Positions 10,530 through 23,050 of a stretch of DNA of 64,000 nucleotides are shown one piece after another. The DNA is from Astropecten irregularis (Eukaryota; Echinodermata; Asteroidea; Paxillosida; Astropectinidae). Where the stretch lies: assembly GCA_963971285.1 (NCBI GenBank), contig OZ020254.1, positions 13,330,001 to 13,394,000 of the forward strand, read 5' to 3'. The position numbers were made by a program, and so were the translations under genes. How positions within the stretch are numbered: position 1 is the stretch's first letter; the number at the start of each line of letters is the position of its first letter. The notes under the pieces were generated by a model that saw only the letters and a list, made by a program, of their open reading frames with translations, made no database searches and had not been told where the DNA came from.

Positions 10530-11039
10530 GGAAAAAAATAAGCAGGAAAATCCAGTCGCCAGCCACTGCACAGTACATGTATGTGGTTTTGGGTCAGTGG
10601 GATATCTTGGTAAAGCAAAATGTGTGTGCTGCAGTTAATGTGCATGCTTGTGAGAGCACCTTGAAATCAGGCAGAATGGAAGATAAACAGAGGTATTACG
10701 CCCCTTGACCTGTGGAATCCGTAGCCTATACTGACTGATCCGTGTGTTGATGTAATGGCTTTGAGCTGCACACAGTGGTTGCTTGTCTCAATGGAATGTT
10801 GGGTTTTTCCTTCACAGTAGAACGCCCCATTTCATGAGACTGTTGAAAACACACACTTCCTAGTAGGGCAAGAGAGATCTTGCTCTTTTGGAAGCCGTAG
10901 TGCAGATTACCAACTAAAATTCCATATAATTGTATGTTCTTGGTGACTGGTACTTGGTGTTGCTGAGCTTTATATGTGATGTATTCTGACTCAATGTCTT
11001 CCGTCTTGTTCATGGATGTTGTCAGGCCAGTGATATTAA
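10530..11039. other. gene-free spacer
   Basis: I see no coding exon, tRNA or clear repeat here. Confidence 0.4.
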
Positions 11040-11290
11040 GGGGGTTTATAAAATGGAGGCTGTGGCTTAGGCTTGGGCTAGGGCTCCTGCTCCATTTCTT
11101 GAATCCATTTTAAAGTTACAGGTATCAAAATAGAGGCTTTTGGCTGGGGCTCGGAAGTTGATTCTCCAGTTTGAAAAAGAAAACAGAGCTTCAGCTTCAA
11201 TGAAAAACCACATCCTATATTTTCAGCATACATATATGGATGACAGAGCCGAAGCTAGAGCCGAAGCCGCGGTTTGGAAAAAAGCCCCAA
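11040..11290. mobile_element. family F inverted-repeat MITE
   Basis: GGGGGTTTATAAAATGGAGG at the left is loosely mirrored by CCGCGGTTTGGAAAAAAGCCCC at the right. Internally, GGCTTTTGGCTG and GAGCTTCAGCTTCAATGAAA blocks are shared with copies at 11395, 17375 and 40785. Runs of GGCTC/GAGCC hexamers give spurious open frames. Confidence 0.6.
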
Positions 11291-11394
11291 CATATCCACT
11301 GGATTGTGGTGTTAGGAAAGATAAAATACAAAGTCAAGCCCCATTAGAAAGAGCGCCCTCAAGAATGTCTTCTTCAGTGATGCTATAAAAGAAA

Positions 11395-11670
11395 GTTTGT
11401 TAAATTGATTTGACTTAGACAAACTACGAAACAGACGAAACAAGGGCTCAGGCTCCAGCTCTGTCATCCATAAGCTGAAAATATAGGTTGTGAATTTTCA
11501 TTGAAGCTGAAGCTGTGTTTTCCTTTTCAAACCAGAACATCTACATTGTACATGTACCTCAAAACTGCAGCCAAAAGTCTCTTTTTTGATACCCGTTTTT
11601 TTTTAGAATGGATTCACTCAATGGTTCCGGAGCCAGAGCCTGAGCCTCCGTTTCAAAAAGGCCTCTAAAC
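11395..11670. mobile_element. family F MITE, inverted relative to the previous copy
   Basis: Carries GGCTCAGGCTCCAGCTCTGT, TTCATTGAAGCTGAAGCTG and GAGCCTGAGCCTCCGTTTC. It lies about 100 bases from the copy at 11040. Confidence 0.55.
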
Positions 11671-12164
11671 AGGAGCAAACTGTAGACAAGGAATGTAATA
11701 ATTTGTTTGTGAGTATAGAATAGATATTATGTTCATCTTTGCTGTTTTATACTGTGCAAAAACTGCCACACTGATTTTGTATACATGTATTATGTTCGAT
11801 GGAATGAAAGTGAAATGGACATGGCTTTTACCAGAAAAAAAAAATATATAAATCTGTGAATGCTTTTACTGAGCTGAAATTTAATGTGCATTTTAGTGTT
11901 TACAATTTACAGTAAGTCTTGAACGAAGTCGGAATGAATCAGTATTCAAAATTGAGTTGGAATTATTTATGATGTTCATAGTATATTGATGACAGTTGTG
12001 TAGGTAACCAAGTTCTGACAGTTTTGAATGAGAATTGTGGGTATAAATGACCAATTAATTTGGTGACGCCAAAAATAACCTTTTTTTCGTAGAATGCACT
12101 TTTGTTTTCACCACAAGAGGGCGCCCTTTACGATACGTGCGCTTCGTTTCTAGTCGGCGGGAGT
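11671..12164. other. gene-free AT-rich spacer
   Basis: Nothing recognised beyond AT-rich sequence. Confidence 0.4.
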
Positions 12165-12543
12165 AGTAGTTGGTTTTTGTCAAAGAAATACAGATTTGTG
12201 GGCAAAAATTACAAGGAAGAAACAGTCACGGTAAAAGTAGTCTGTAAAAATTTCAGTCCCATACGTTGCCCACTTTTTGAGAAAACGGCGAAAAATGGCC
12301 ACAGTATTTCTTAAGTGTTTTCTCTTTCATTTTTATCTTTTAAAAGATCAACAAGATTTTCGGTCGTTGGTTTACTAATTTCTGGATAAATACACCATTT
12401 CAGGCGGAAACGTTTTAACAGTAGGGGCCTATGTTTCTACCACCACCGACCATCTTCATACCCTGTAAGTTATACGTAATTTGACGTAAATCTGTGAACA
12501 TTTTCTGTTTTGGTCTCTTACCAAAGTATGATACTACCTTTAA
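12165..12543 (-). mobile_element. TTAA-A MITE, left end worn
   Basis: The right terminus is intact (CAAAGTATGATACTACCTTTAA), as are the central GATCTTTTAAAAGATCAA region and the body. The left terminus is reduced to GTAGTTGGTTTTTGTCAAAG. Confidence 0.75.
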
Positions 12544-14147
12544 GTCATTCCTCCACTTATTCCGATTAGGACATAAGGTCTTGAGTTCTCTTGACAAACA
12601 TAATCATTCAAATGCGCGACGAGAATTTGTGTGAAGGTTAAACTAAATCCAAAGAGCGCCACCACTCATCAGATCGTTTCCATTGTAAAAACTTGACCAA
12701 ACGGTTGTTGGGCGCAGTTCTTTGTAGAGCTTTATGTATTCGGATTCTGTATGTTAATGTTTACGGACGAAGATCGTTTATGCAAATAACCTTGGAAGTT
12801 CTTTTTGACATCATTCGCTGATACGGGACGAAACTCTTTCGGTAAAAGGTTTTTTTTTTAAAGAAGGAATAGGCTACGTGTAGAAGAAAACCGATTTAAT
12901 TTGCCGAATGAGTTTAAGATTGTGAGAACCTTACAATCTATGGTTTAGGTCATACATTTTCACTTCCAGGTAAATTTTATTTTGGTGAGAGCACCTACAC
13001 TCAAGCCTTGCTGCCTTAGCCCTTCTCAACTTTGCGCTGTTTGTATGAGATGGCGATATCGTACTTCACTCTGACATGCTCTTGCCTTGCCGTGCAGACG
13101 ATGTTGCTGTCCAATACCGCCCGTCCAACCGTTTCAGCCCTTCCCAGCCTGGACCCAATGCACGGCCGTCAATCAAGGCCAGGAGAATGTTTAGAGAATC
13201 ACTCTCGGTCTTATCTTCCTCAATACGTACGGACACTTCAAGTGGCTAGTAATAACATGTCATCCCTGTCATTAAAATCATTGCCAGGTTTATCCATGGC
13301 TGATTGTCAAGGCTTTTCCCTGTACTGAGCTTAACTCCCTTCTTCAGTCCCAGTATACAGTTGATATTGTGAGTTGCACCTAGGAATTGTCCGGTTCCGT
13401 GTATAGCTACGCCTACTTCAAAACATGCCTTGCCCCATCATTAGCCAGCGATTGTTGCTCGACACGTCCTCAAGTGGCTCTTAATCCTGTCGTAATCTCC
13501 CCCTTTCCCCCTCCCTGCCAGGCTTATCCCCCTGGGGATGTGGGGTTCATTATCAGGGTGCTTATATCCATGGGATATCATGGGATAGCTGTCCTTTGTC
13601 CATAAGGTGTAACTGACTGTCAATCAAGACTTGCGGTTGAACGTCCCATATAATGAGGTTTTCATTTGCACTCCCATTATATTTCCGTGTGAAAATTATT
13701 GCTTGGCGAATGTGTTGAGATCGTGACACGTGTAGCCTCGTTTTGAAAAGTCACTGGACAGTGGACACAGGGGGTCTCCCACAGTAGGGGTTCAACGGTA
13801 CGCAGAATTCCAAATTCTCGTTACAAATCTCTACCAAAGAAAATGGATGGCATCGAGATGCCTCTTTATGACAGATCATGAATGGTGAAAAGGCCTCGCT
13901 CTGGACAGCGAATCGGGACACATCGACATAACAATAAAGACCTAATTCCCTGCTCTATGCCTTTACTAAACCAGACATTTTCAGCTTTCTTGAACTTATT
14001 CAGCCTAAATTAACTAGTCTACTCTTCAAAGCAACATTTTGTGACATAATTGTATAAAATCACCGTAAGTGCCGATGTTAAAGGGAGCATATTTGCAAAG
14101 ATGTGCGTTTTCGGCTGAATCTGGTAAAAATAGAAGACTGAAAGGTC
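12544..14147. other. non-repeat spacer; candidate regulatory block near 13.2-13.5 kb
   Basis: No repeats or coding exons are recognised. Bases 13200-13530 are GC-richer and hold AGATAAG on the minus strand (13210-13216), TCAAGTG at 13238 and 13470, and GATAAG on the minus strand (13523-13528). These are matches to GATA and NK2-class binding sites. Function is inference only. Confidence 0.3.
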
Positions 14148-14395
14148 TTAAAGGTAGTATCAGTTTGGTTTTTATCAAAGAATTACAGATTCATGGGTTA
14201 CACTAACAGTCATCTGTGAACATTTCAGTCCCATTTGGTGCCCACTTTTTGAGAAAACAGTGAAAAACTGCCACAGTATTTTTTAGTCTTTTCTCTTTTA
14301 TTTTTGATCTTTTAAAAGATCAAAAGGATTTTCGGTCCTTGTTTTACACATTTTTTGATAAATACACCATTTCAGACGGAAAAAATAAACTCACC
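14148..14395 (-). mobile_element. TTAA-A MITE, right end missing
   Basis: Starts TTAAAGGTAGTATCAGTTTG, has the central palindrome and CACCATTTCAGACGGAAA, then stops without a terminus. Confidence 0.75.
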
Positions 14396-14399
14396 TTTC

Positions 14400-14740
14400 G
14401 GGCATAAATTATACAACATTGGTAACAATGCCAAAACAGAAATGTTCACAAATTTACGTATAACTTAGGCCTATGAAGATGCTGGTGGTAGAAACATATC
14501 ATTAAAAATATTTCCGCCTGAAATGCCGTATTTATCCAGAAAGAAAACCAAACACCAAAAGCGTTTTTGATCTTGGCATGATCAACAATGAATCCTTCTT
14601 TATGTATAATAAGAAACCTTAAGTCGTTTTTTAGTTATTGTTCTGGACTCAGATGCTCGACTTGAGGCTCACATTTCCGCAGGCTCGTTTTTCATGTACA
14701 TGCTGGATTAGACAAAGTGTATTTGCTGCTCTGTCATCTT
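14400..14740 (+). mobile_element. TTAA-B MITE, both ends worn
   Basis: Internal blocks ACATTGGTAACAATGCCAAA, ATATTTCCGCCTGAAATG and GATTAGACAAAGTG follow the B consensus. Neither terminal TTAA is convincing. Confidence 0.6.
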
Positions 14741-15365
14741 GTTAAAAACACAGAAGTCCATGTTGATCACGAAAATTGCACTGTAACCGACCTCTTTTAT
14801 TTTTAAGATAGTTTTGATTGATTCCCAACATATTTTGGTCAGTATTTTGAAATTGGTATAATTATGATTATACTGAATTGAGAAATAAGTTAATTGAGTT
14901 AATGTAGGCCTGTGACTACCACAAAACGTTATGCAAATGCTATCACAATTAATATCACATCTCCCCCATACCACTGGTACCCTTCATAGAAAAATGTTGA
15001 TCCTGCCTTACTCATGTGACATTTTCCCCCCATCATCTCGCGCACCAACATGATTATATTGAAATATTTCCCCTAAGCATTCCAAACATGCGGCTGTATT
15101 TCCCCAATATTCCACGCCGGGGACGCTAAACAACGTCATTCCAAGCCCTCGTTCGTGATTGTCGCTTGTCAATCATAAAATGCAATGTGTGTATATGCGT
15201 TGCGTGTGTGTGATACACGTGTGTTTATCATACCACCTACTCGAGCTGCCTGCCATAGCCTGCAGGGTATTGAAGTCCTGTCTATTAGCGGTCCACTAAC
15301 ATTTCACTACGGAATTCCATTGAGGACATTCTATCGTCAGCTCGGGCACAAACGTTCATAGCGTA
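14741..15365. other. gene-free spacer
   Basis: I see no gene or defined repeat. A short GT-rich stretch lies near 15185-15225. Confidence 0.4.
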
Positions 15366-15606
15366 GACCGATCCGACGGCACAACAAACCGTCCGCCATT
15401 ACTGCGGTGTTCCCGTCCATCTTTTATGCCCACTAAGTGGCAACAAATGAATTTCCGTTCCGCTGCACTCTATACTGCAGGGTGTATGTCCCCTAAACAC
15501 CGCAGGGCCAATTACACGAATCGCAAGCCGGATTCGTGTAACACACAAAAGGCGGACAGGGACACCGCAGTAATGGCGGATGGTATTCTGTGCCGTCGGA
15601 GCGGTC
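15366..15606. mobile_element. foldback MITE with ~55-bp arms
   Basis: GACCGATCCGACGGCACA and CCGCCATTACTGCGGTGT on the left pair with ACACCGCAGTAATGGCGG and TGTGCCGTCGGAGCGGTC on the right. TA flanks both sides. No ORF belongs to it. Confidence 0.7.
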
Positions 15607-15607
15607 T

Positions 15608-15711
15608 ATAGTCTGGTTTCCAGACCAAGAATCGCTGGCTATTCCCTGTCTATTCAAAGATTGTTTTAATAAGAGTCGTCAGGGAATCTTTGGGCAGGGA
15701 ACCAGACTACT
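15608..15711. repeat. short inverted repeat, TAGTCTGG family
   Basis: TAGTCTGGTTTCCAGACC at the left and GGGAACCAGACTA at the right. A related motif lies at 1985-2075. Confidence 0.4.
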
Positions 15712-15753
15712 CATAGGATATAGTATCCCTAGGAGAAAGGAAGGATTGTCCTG

Positions 15754-15989
15754 GGGCCAATTTCATAGAGCTGCTTAGCACAAAAAAATGCTTAGCACAA
15801 AAATTGCTTGCCGAACAAACCACCATTGAAAATTCCATTTGATTCATGGTCAGCGAACAACAGCCAAAGAGCAATTGCAAGTGATACACAACACACGGAA
15901 ATTTTGTTGTTAATCCTGTTTTTACTAAGACAGAAATGTCATGCTTAGCGATTTAAGTTTGTGCTAAGCACAATATGAAATTGGCCCCA
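15754..15989. mobile_element. family E MITE
   Basis: GGGGCCAATTTCATAGAGCT at the left is mirrored by ATATGAAATTGGCCCC at the right. Subterminal AGCACAAA/TTTGTGCT repeats are present. Confidence 0.75.
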
Positions 15990-16927
15990 GAGCTTTGTTT
16001 GGGGACTTTTTCATGTAGGCCTAGCAGTTTCGGTACGTCTTCGGGCTCGATGACCAACACTCAAAAAATGATCGGTAAAAATCGCCATGACAAATTTACC
16101 ACTGTTTGAAAAGGGTACATTCTGTTGCCCTTTTCCATTATTAAAACATTTACAAATGATCTTGTCTCAGATCGAGGCTGACATTATTGATAAACAGTAA
16201 GCCATCGGACCAAAATATTCCCAGAATATGAACAGACATCATATGACACGACATTTTGGCAAGGTTCTTCAAGGGAACTTTTTTCCCGGCGGCCCGGGCT
16301 TCGTCTCCCTCGGACCTGCTGGAAATACACGTCCTCGTAGTAAGTTTTCGTAAAAGCGAGAAGGCTCACTTTCTTTATCAAAATCGGAGGCGGCAACTTC
16401 GAAATAGTAAATCTTATATCTTAGACCAGAAACCTGAGAACGGGATGTAAGAATAAGAACTGAAGTTGGAGCGGAAATTCAAGCAGAGTTATGGGAACAA
16501 ATTATACAGGGAATTTAAAAGCGGAACTTGCCTATACTAAAGTCTCAACAACGACCATTCAAACATTTAGTTTGACCCTCCAGCAAATCAAATTTATTTT
16601 TTAAAGAACCGGGAACTTAGCTCGAGTTTCTGGTGCGCATGCCCCAATTACAGTCCCAACAATTTTAACTTCAAGTTTCCCGCCTCATTTCAGGGCCGGC
16701 AAGTCCGTGGCCAAAATGGGCCTCCGTATAGAGGCAGGGTTTTTTGATTGACAAAATATGAACGCTTGTATATTTTTGCTCGGGACACAGTCAGCATCAT
16801 TACCGTTGAGGGTCTGCGGATTATTTGTTGTTCTTACCGAGCACCAAGTTGGTCCTGGGTCTGCCTGCATATTATGGGTGTGTCTGTTGCTCTGAAATTG
16901 AACCCTGACTGGTGTCACGGTTTTGCC
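15990..16927. other. gene-free spacer
   Basis: No coding exon or known repeat family is recognised. Confidence 0.4.
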
Positions 16928-17280
16928 TGTAAAGGTAGTATCATACTTTGGTAAGAAACCAAAACAGAACTGTTCACAGATTTACGTATAACTTACAGGG
17001 TATGAAGATGGTGGTGGTAGAAACATACCGTTAAAATTGTTCCGCCTGAAATGTTGTATTTATCCAGCAATTAGTAAAACAACGACCGAAAATCTTTTTG
17101 ATCTTTTAAAAGATGAAAAATAAAAGAGAAAAGACTTAGGAAATACTGTGGCCGTTTTTCACTGTTTTCTCAAAAAGTGGGCACCATAATATGGGACTGA
17201 AATTTGCACAGATGACTGTTACTGTACCTGTTTTGGTATTTTTTGCCCTTGAATCTGTATTTCTTACCATATCATTTAAA
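16928..17280 (+). mobile_element. TTAA-A MITE, right end worn
   Basis: The left end GTAAAGGTAGTATCATACTT is nearly intact (TTAA has become GTAA). The body and central GATCTTTTAAAAGAT are present, and the right terminus has decayed to ACCATATCATTTAA. Confidence 0.8.
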
Positions 17281-17374
17281 CTTATATTATTATTTTCATA
17301 GTCGTATTGCTGCGTTTTATTATTCCATCCATAGAAAATGGATTTTTATCATAGGCCTGTTGGTTTATATTTTG

Positions 17375-17645
17375 AAATTGAGCCCATTTATTTCAGTTTT
17401 CATATTTGTATGAAACAGAGGCTACACTTACTGGGTTACGAAACGAAGGCTCAGGCTCAGGCTCCAGCTCTGTCATCCACTGCTGAAAATATAGGTTGTG
17501 GTTTTTCATTGAAGCTGAAGCTCTGCTGTCCCGCCAGAGAATCAGTATACTTCAGAACCGCAGCCAAAAGCGCTCTATTTTGATACCCGTTATTTTAGAA
17601 TGGATTCACGAAATAGAACCGGAGCCCGGAACTCTGTTTCGTAAA
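17375..17645. mobile_element. family F MITE
   Basis: Contains GGCTCAGGCTCAGGCTCCAG, TTTTTCATTGAAGCTGAAGC and GGAGCCCGGAACTCTGTTTC. A fragment of the same flank (CCCATTCATGTCTGTAGTCA onward) recurs at about 18880-18965. Confidence 0.55.
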
Positions 17646-18394
17646 CGCCCTTAAATATAACATGTCATTTATCTCCATTTAGGGCCTATAAATGTCCACG
17701 TTTTCAAGAAAACAACTTCGATTTGATGAACAGTATCATTCTTTTCTGATATTGCTGATTTCCCCCCGAATATTTTAATATACCGAATGTATGTTGAATT
17801 TCGACTGCTTCAATCAACGATTTAGCCGGTACGATCTTCAGTAGGTTTTCAAAAACAGTTTTCCCGAATAATGGGAAATATTTCATAAATGTATTTTTTG
17901 TTGGCAGCGACCGAAACTAAACAGCGATGTTTTGACCATTATACCAGTCCACTACCTTTAGGTCTTGAGGAAAAACAAAATTAGGAGAAGCAAGGACTGT
18001 AAACATCTTTAAGGAAGTTCACCTCACAGGTAACTTCCCTTATGGCACCCTTGACTTCATAAAACAAGACATTCTGGGTGGTCTGAACTTATAACAATAC
18101 AGGACGATCTCATAACGGTATATCAATGATGGGCGGTTTATTTCAAGATGCTGAGATACAAAATAAACTGTATAGGCCTACGACACGTGGTGACTACATG
18201 CTCTCGAAATTTATGAGATCGCGGATGAGAAATTTGAACCAAATCTCTGGACTGATCATGTACAATGTAGACGAGACTATTAATCTTCTTGTCTCAAATA
18301 ACCAATCAGGTAAATTATTAGAGATCAATAATTTACTATTAATGATGTTCATCACATAACCATAGCATTGCTGCGGGTATCGATAAAATGATCC
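17646..18394. other. gene-free spacer
   Basis: Nothing recognised. Confidence 0.4.
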
Positions 18395-18590
18395 TTGGGA
18401 TATGGCAGTATGTGAGTGGATTCAAGGCTTCTGACTGCCACACTAATAAAGATAATTGACACCACCTACATTGGGCTGGGTAGCTTGAAGTTGGTAAGAG
18501 CGCCGGTACTGTAACACGGGTCGCTGTATGGTTCGAATCCCGCTCCATGTCAATTGGTCTTTGTTCACTTTTCATTGCAAGTTCATGTAA
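18395..18590 (+). mobile_element. tRNA-derived SINE-1
   Basis: The A-box region GGGCTGGGTAGCTTGAAGTT is followed by GGTAAGAGCGCC, and the B box is GGTTCGAATCC (18530-18540). Then come CCGCTCCATGTCAATTGG and CTTTGTTCACTTTTCA. Upstream is the family leader CTTCTGACTGCCA. Other copies: 23590, 32872, 43950, 45570, 47843, 53218 and 55963. Confidence 0.75.
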
Positions 18591-21428
18591 TGCGACATAA
18601 AATAGTTGAATGCATGTCCTGACTTGGCAATTTTGTAAAAACAATAGCCTATTTCAATTCTCCTGCATTTAGTTCCCATTACCACTCAAAGAACAGAAAA
18701 ACAAAAATAAAGGGGAACTTTTAGGAGGACTACTATAATTATAATCAAACTGATTGTTATAATTTTTATACAAAAATCTTCGTGAAATAAACCTATTCGT
18801 GAAGATGTTCTGACGAATGATGTTCTGAATAACTTGGAACGAAATATGGAGTCGAAGCTGGATATTTATTGGTTTATTTTTTAGAAGAGCCCATTCATGT
18901 CTGTAGTCAGATTTGTATGGAAAAGAGGCAAAACGTAGGGGTTTAAGAACATCGGCTCAGGCTTTTCTTACTTAGTCTTTTGGAGTTGTGTAATTATTGA
19001 ATTATTTGAACCAATATAGGCATAGACCTATGGAATGTCCGGCATTTGTGTGAATATTTCCCTTGGAGAAACAGCCTTTATCAAACTTGAATCTTTTCGG
19101 AAAAAGCGTTAATTGGAAGATATTTTTCCTTAGGCCTATATTCTTTGACCAACAACATGACAATGAAGTTAGTCTTAGCTAAACACAAGACATTTTCCTG
19201 CGTAGGCCCTACAATGATGGACGAAATGCCAAAAAGCCAATTTAATTTTGAAAAGTTCCCCTCATCGCGATTCTTCGGCCTTGTGATTTCCCACCATCCA
19301 CCTTTGAAGTAATATTCGATTAAGTAGAATCGATAAAAACCTAAAGGTCTTATTATGAAACAATTTCAACTTAACATGCAAATTAGGCTAGCCCTTCATA
19401 GACGTTGATAATTAATATTCATGAATTTCAACTTATCAACATTTTGTAATTCACTTTGTCCTATAGGCCTGCCCAAATGAACACGATTCTTCCCCAAAAC
19501 ACAAAATTGACAGTGTGACAATCTGACTCTTAATTGCCCCTTATTTTCACTCATCCTTCACCGAAATCCACCACCTCAAGTGTTTGAAGCAAACACCCCC
19601 TAACAATAGACCCAGTAAATGTTTTCAAAGCTAACGCCCAATAATCCACACCCCCTATCCTTAGAGCTCGGGTCCGGAAACCGGAATGGTCTTCAAAAGG
19701 ACGCAGCTCTCGAGAGCGGAGATCGATGTGATTATCCTGCCGTGAATCGCGTCACAAAGCCCCGGTACTCCTCCTGTGAGTGACAGCTCCCCCTCGCTCA
19801 TTGACTTGACTCTTTGGTCTTGCACGGAGTTCCCACTTTAACTCTGTCCCATGAGGTATCATTAGGGAGGACATAGCCCCCTCCTTAAGATTGATAAGAA
19901 GCAGAACATAAAGCAGTAAGAGCACTTCTGAAGTCTGCATTGGTAGAGGCTTGAGCCCACCGCATAGCCCCAGGGCCCCCAGCTAGCAACCCCCCTTGTA
20001 TTATTTACGGTGGACAAAGTCACAGAAACTTTAAAAAATGATAAAACAAATACTACACTATTAGATTTGATTTTGTTTCCGTTTACTTTAAAATAGGTTA
20101 AATGTTGAGATATTACACCATCAGCTGAATTCCCTAAATGCTGTAGGGGAGATCGTAATAATTTTAAAAGTTTGAGTTCTCACTGAAACATGTTGATGAT
20201 CATGTTTTACTCGAAAAAACTGTTTTCTATTTGGCTGTTGAGAATTTCTCATTTCTCAACAATTGTGTTTTCCTATAATTGTCTGGCACTGGGATCTGGT
20301 CATTTTAAAAGTAGGTAAGATCATTTGCTCTTTGCTCCCCAAATTTGAAAGTAGCAATGTAAAAGTTTCCCAATAGACCGCAACATGGTCCGGTCAGCCG
20401 CAAACAACCTAACGGGACACAGGTAGAAATTGTCCCCCCGAATAAAGGGGGTATTAACAATCGTTGAATCGACATTATCGTGTTATTGGGCCATCACTTG
20501 GCACAAAAGGGGGCCTAAAGTACCCGTCTCGGGCTCTCAATGGTCGCAGCTTATTGCAAGTGTGAAACCGCCAGAGAGTTTAATGACTCGCGATTCATCT
20601 GAAGTGTTGGGTATAACACTCGCCCATAATGGGGCCTAATTGCCCGGCCTAATGCGACGCAATAGGGCGGAAGATCCCCTACCGTCATTCAGCGAAGCTT
20701 GACAATGCATGTACACTCCCTGGTCCTCCCAGGCCCACCGTCATCCCGTGCAGCTGTGCTCGGACCGTTTGTCCTTCGTCCGAGCCCCGGTGGACAACCC
20801 CGACTGAGATGAGCCTCACCGGTCATTGTGCCCTCCATCCACGAGCAACAAAGCCCCGGTAAGCAATCCTGCCTGAGGCCGAGGATGTACATGTATATAC
20901 CTGGGTGGTATAGGCATATCACACAGCCTCCCTCAACCCAGAAGAAGACAAAAATAAGAAGACAGGATGCATTGAAGCAAAATGTAGTCATTAAAATCAT
21001 TCTGGGCCGGACTATGAGCTTGTTTACGCTACAGCGAACTGCTCTGACACAATTAAACACAACTCTCAACACCTTGGATCTTTGTAAACTGCCACCGAAG
21101 CACACCTGTAAAAACCCTAGAGCCTTACATTATAGCGAGCAGGCAGGGGGTGTGCTAAAGTCGATGTGTCACAATTGACAACAGGTTTATTGCCGGCTTC
21201 CAAGAAGGCACTGTATAAATCCAGCTGAACTCTGCACAAATAATACAAAGACCCATTTAATGACAAGGATAACTCTCATATTTATGTATACAACGAACAT
21301 CACAATGTACCAGTAGTCTTTTTATATGATGGATATTACGAATGCCTTTCTTGCAATGGTTGTGTTATCACATTTTTCTTCTACTCTAGACCTCCGGAAA
21401 TGTATAGGCCTAGTCATTTGGAGGACAT
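18591..21428. other. gene-free, mostly unique spacer
   Basis: Apart from a family F fragment at about 18880-18965, I see no repeat or exon. GC-richer stretches at about 19650-19990 and 20370-21180 are unique-looking and could be regulatory. The former includes GATAAGAAG. No gene model is supported. Confidence 0.35.
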
Positions 21429-21930
21429 GGGGTCGATTTCACAAAACTCATCGTAACTATGATCGTAGGGCATATAATGTACCCCAGGGGAGGATTTCAC
21501 GAAGCCCCACGATCGGTCGTAACTCTAGTGGCGAAGGTTAACTGGATAACCCATCGTATCTTTAGTAGGGCTGCAATGCATCATCATAAGTTTACTTTAT
21601 AGTAGGGGTCGATTTCACCAAACTCATCGTAACTTTCTATATCAATCGTAGGGCCTATAATGTACCCCAGGGGAGGATTTCATGAAGCCCCACGATCGGT
21701 CGTAACTCTAGTAACGAAGGATAACTGGATAACCCATCGTATCCTTAGTAGGGCTGCAATGCATCATCATAAGTCCTACGATTGATATACAATCGTAGTA
21801 GGCCTATGGGTTGATTTCACTAAACTCATCGTAACTTACCATCAATCGTATAATGACAAAATGATGCATTGCTGCCCTACCTAGGATACGAGGAGTTGTC
21901 CATCGTAACTCAAGTTACGATCTATTGCAG
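21429..21930. repeat. cluster of three family D units
   Basis: Family D is a roughly 135-150 bp palindromic MITE with ends GGTCGATTTCAC and GTGAAATCGACC and an interior of TACGATCGATCGTAACTCGA, GGATAACCCATCGTATC and GCTGCAATGCATCATAAGTC. Here units begin at 21429, 21605 and about 21806. The first two share an added ACCCCAGGGGAGGATTTCA segment, so they arose by tandem duplication. Single copies: 23848, 29438, 37829, 45361, 45801, 47660, 55048 and 57248. Confidence 0.75.
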
Positions 21931-22314
21931 GCCTCCATATAGTTGCAAGATGTAGGTCTACCCCGAATAAAAGCATTCAAAGATTCCCCTTGTTTGTCTT
22001 TCGCCCCGTTGACGCGTACTTGTAGACTCGCACTCGGGGAGCTTTGGCCGTTTTAATAAGTGTTAAATGCCAAGTCCTCCATAAGTGTCTTCGGTGTTTA
22101 GTCCTTGTGCCTTGGCAAGAGTCACTTAGACCTACATTTACACGGCTGACGAGTGATGGACGCCGGTACCCCCTCCCCACCCACCCATCACCTTCTTTCG
22201 CTTTTTCTTCGGTCTTGTTTAACCGATCCGGGGTTAACTTGAGGTGCGTGTAAACTAAACTCTGGCCGGCGCAAGATGAACAGTCTTCTCACAAGCCCCC
22301 CTTCTCAATCACGC
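21931..22314. other. gene-free spacer
   Basis: Nothing recognised. Confidence 0.4.
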
Positions 22315-22680
22315 TTAAAGGTGCAGTCCAGGATTGGTAACATACCCAAACAGAAATGTTCACAGATTTACCCATAACTTTCACGGATATGAAGAATGGT
22401 GCTGGTAGAAACATACCGTTAAAATATTTCCGCCTGAAATGATGCACTCATCCTACAATTAGTAAAACAAAGACCGAAAACAGTTTTGATATCGGCGGTA
22501 AGATCAAACCCATTCTTTATGGTTCATAAGAAAAATCGAGTCGGGTTTTCGCTATTTTCTCTTGACTCAGATGTCCGATTGAGCTCAAATTTTCACAGTT
22601 TTTTTAAATTTTATATACTAATTAGACAAAGGTGTGAGTGACGGTTCTTTGACCTTTGCCAATCATGTTTTATACCTTAA
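22315..22680 (+). mobile_element. TTAA-B MITE, abutting a TTAA-C copy
   Basis: Left TTAAAGGTGCAGTCCAGGAT, right CAATCATGTTTTATACCTTAA. The right TTAA (22677-22680) is shared with the next element. Confidence 0.85.
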
Positions 22681-23050
22681 AAGGGTATGTACAACATTGT
22701 TAAAGATGACTGAGCAGCTGTAAGCTCCTAATTATTCGGTTTGGTCATGGAATAAAAACAAACCTGAGAAATTTTCAGCTCAATTTATAATTGGAAACAG
22801 TAGAAAAACAGCGAAAACCGTTGCAATTGTTACGCCAAATGTTGGAATAGCTGTCTCATTTTTGATCATTCCAAGGTAAACAAAATGTGTTTGGTTTGGC
22901 TCTTTTTCTGGATAAATACAGTATTTCAGGCAAAAACAGTATGTTTTTTGTACCATTAACGTCTTTATACCTTGTAAGTTATACATCATAAATATGTGAA
23001 CATTTCTGTTTTGGTTTGTTAACAATATTGTATAGGCCCTTTGCCTTTAA
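22677..23050 (-). mobile_element. TTAA-C MITE
   Basis: Left end TTAAAAGGGTATGTACAACA, right end TTGTATAGGCCCTTTGCCTTTAA. Body blocks GGAATAAAAACAAACCTGAG and GTAGAAAAACAGCGAAAACC are as in the other C copies. Termini are diverged. Confidence 0.75.

Noticed and set aside
20689..21105. 138-codon minus-strand frame
   Set aside because: Cys-rich but no domain or splice pattern; overlaps a 116-codon frame on the other strand.
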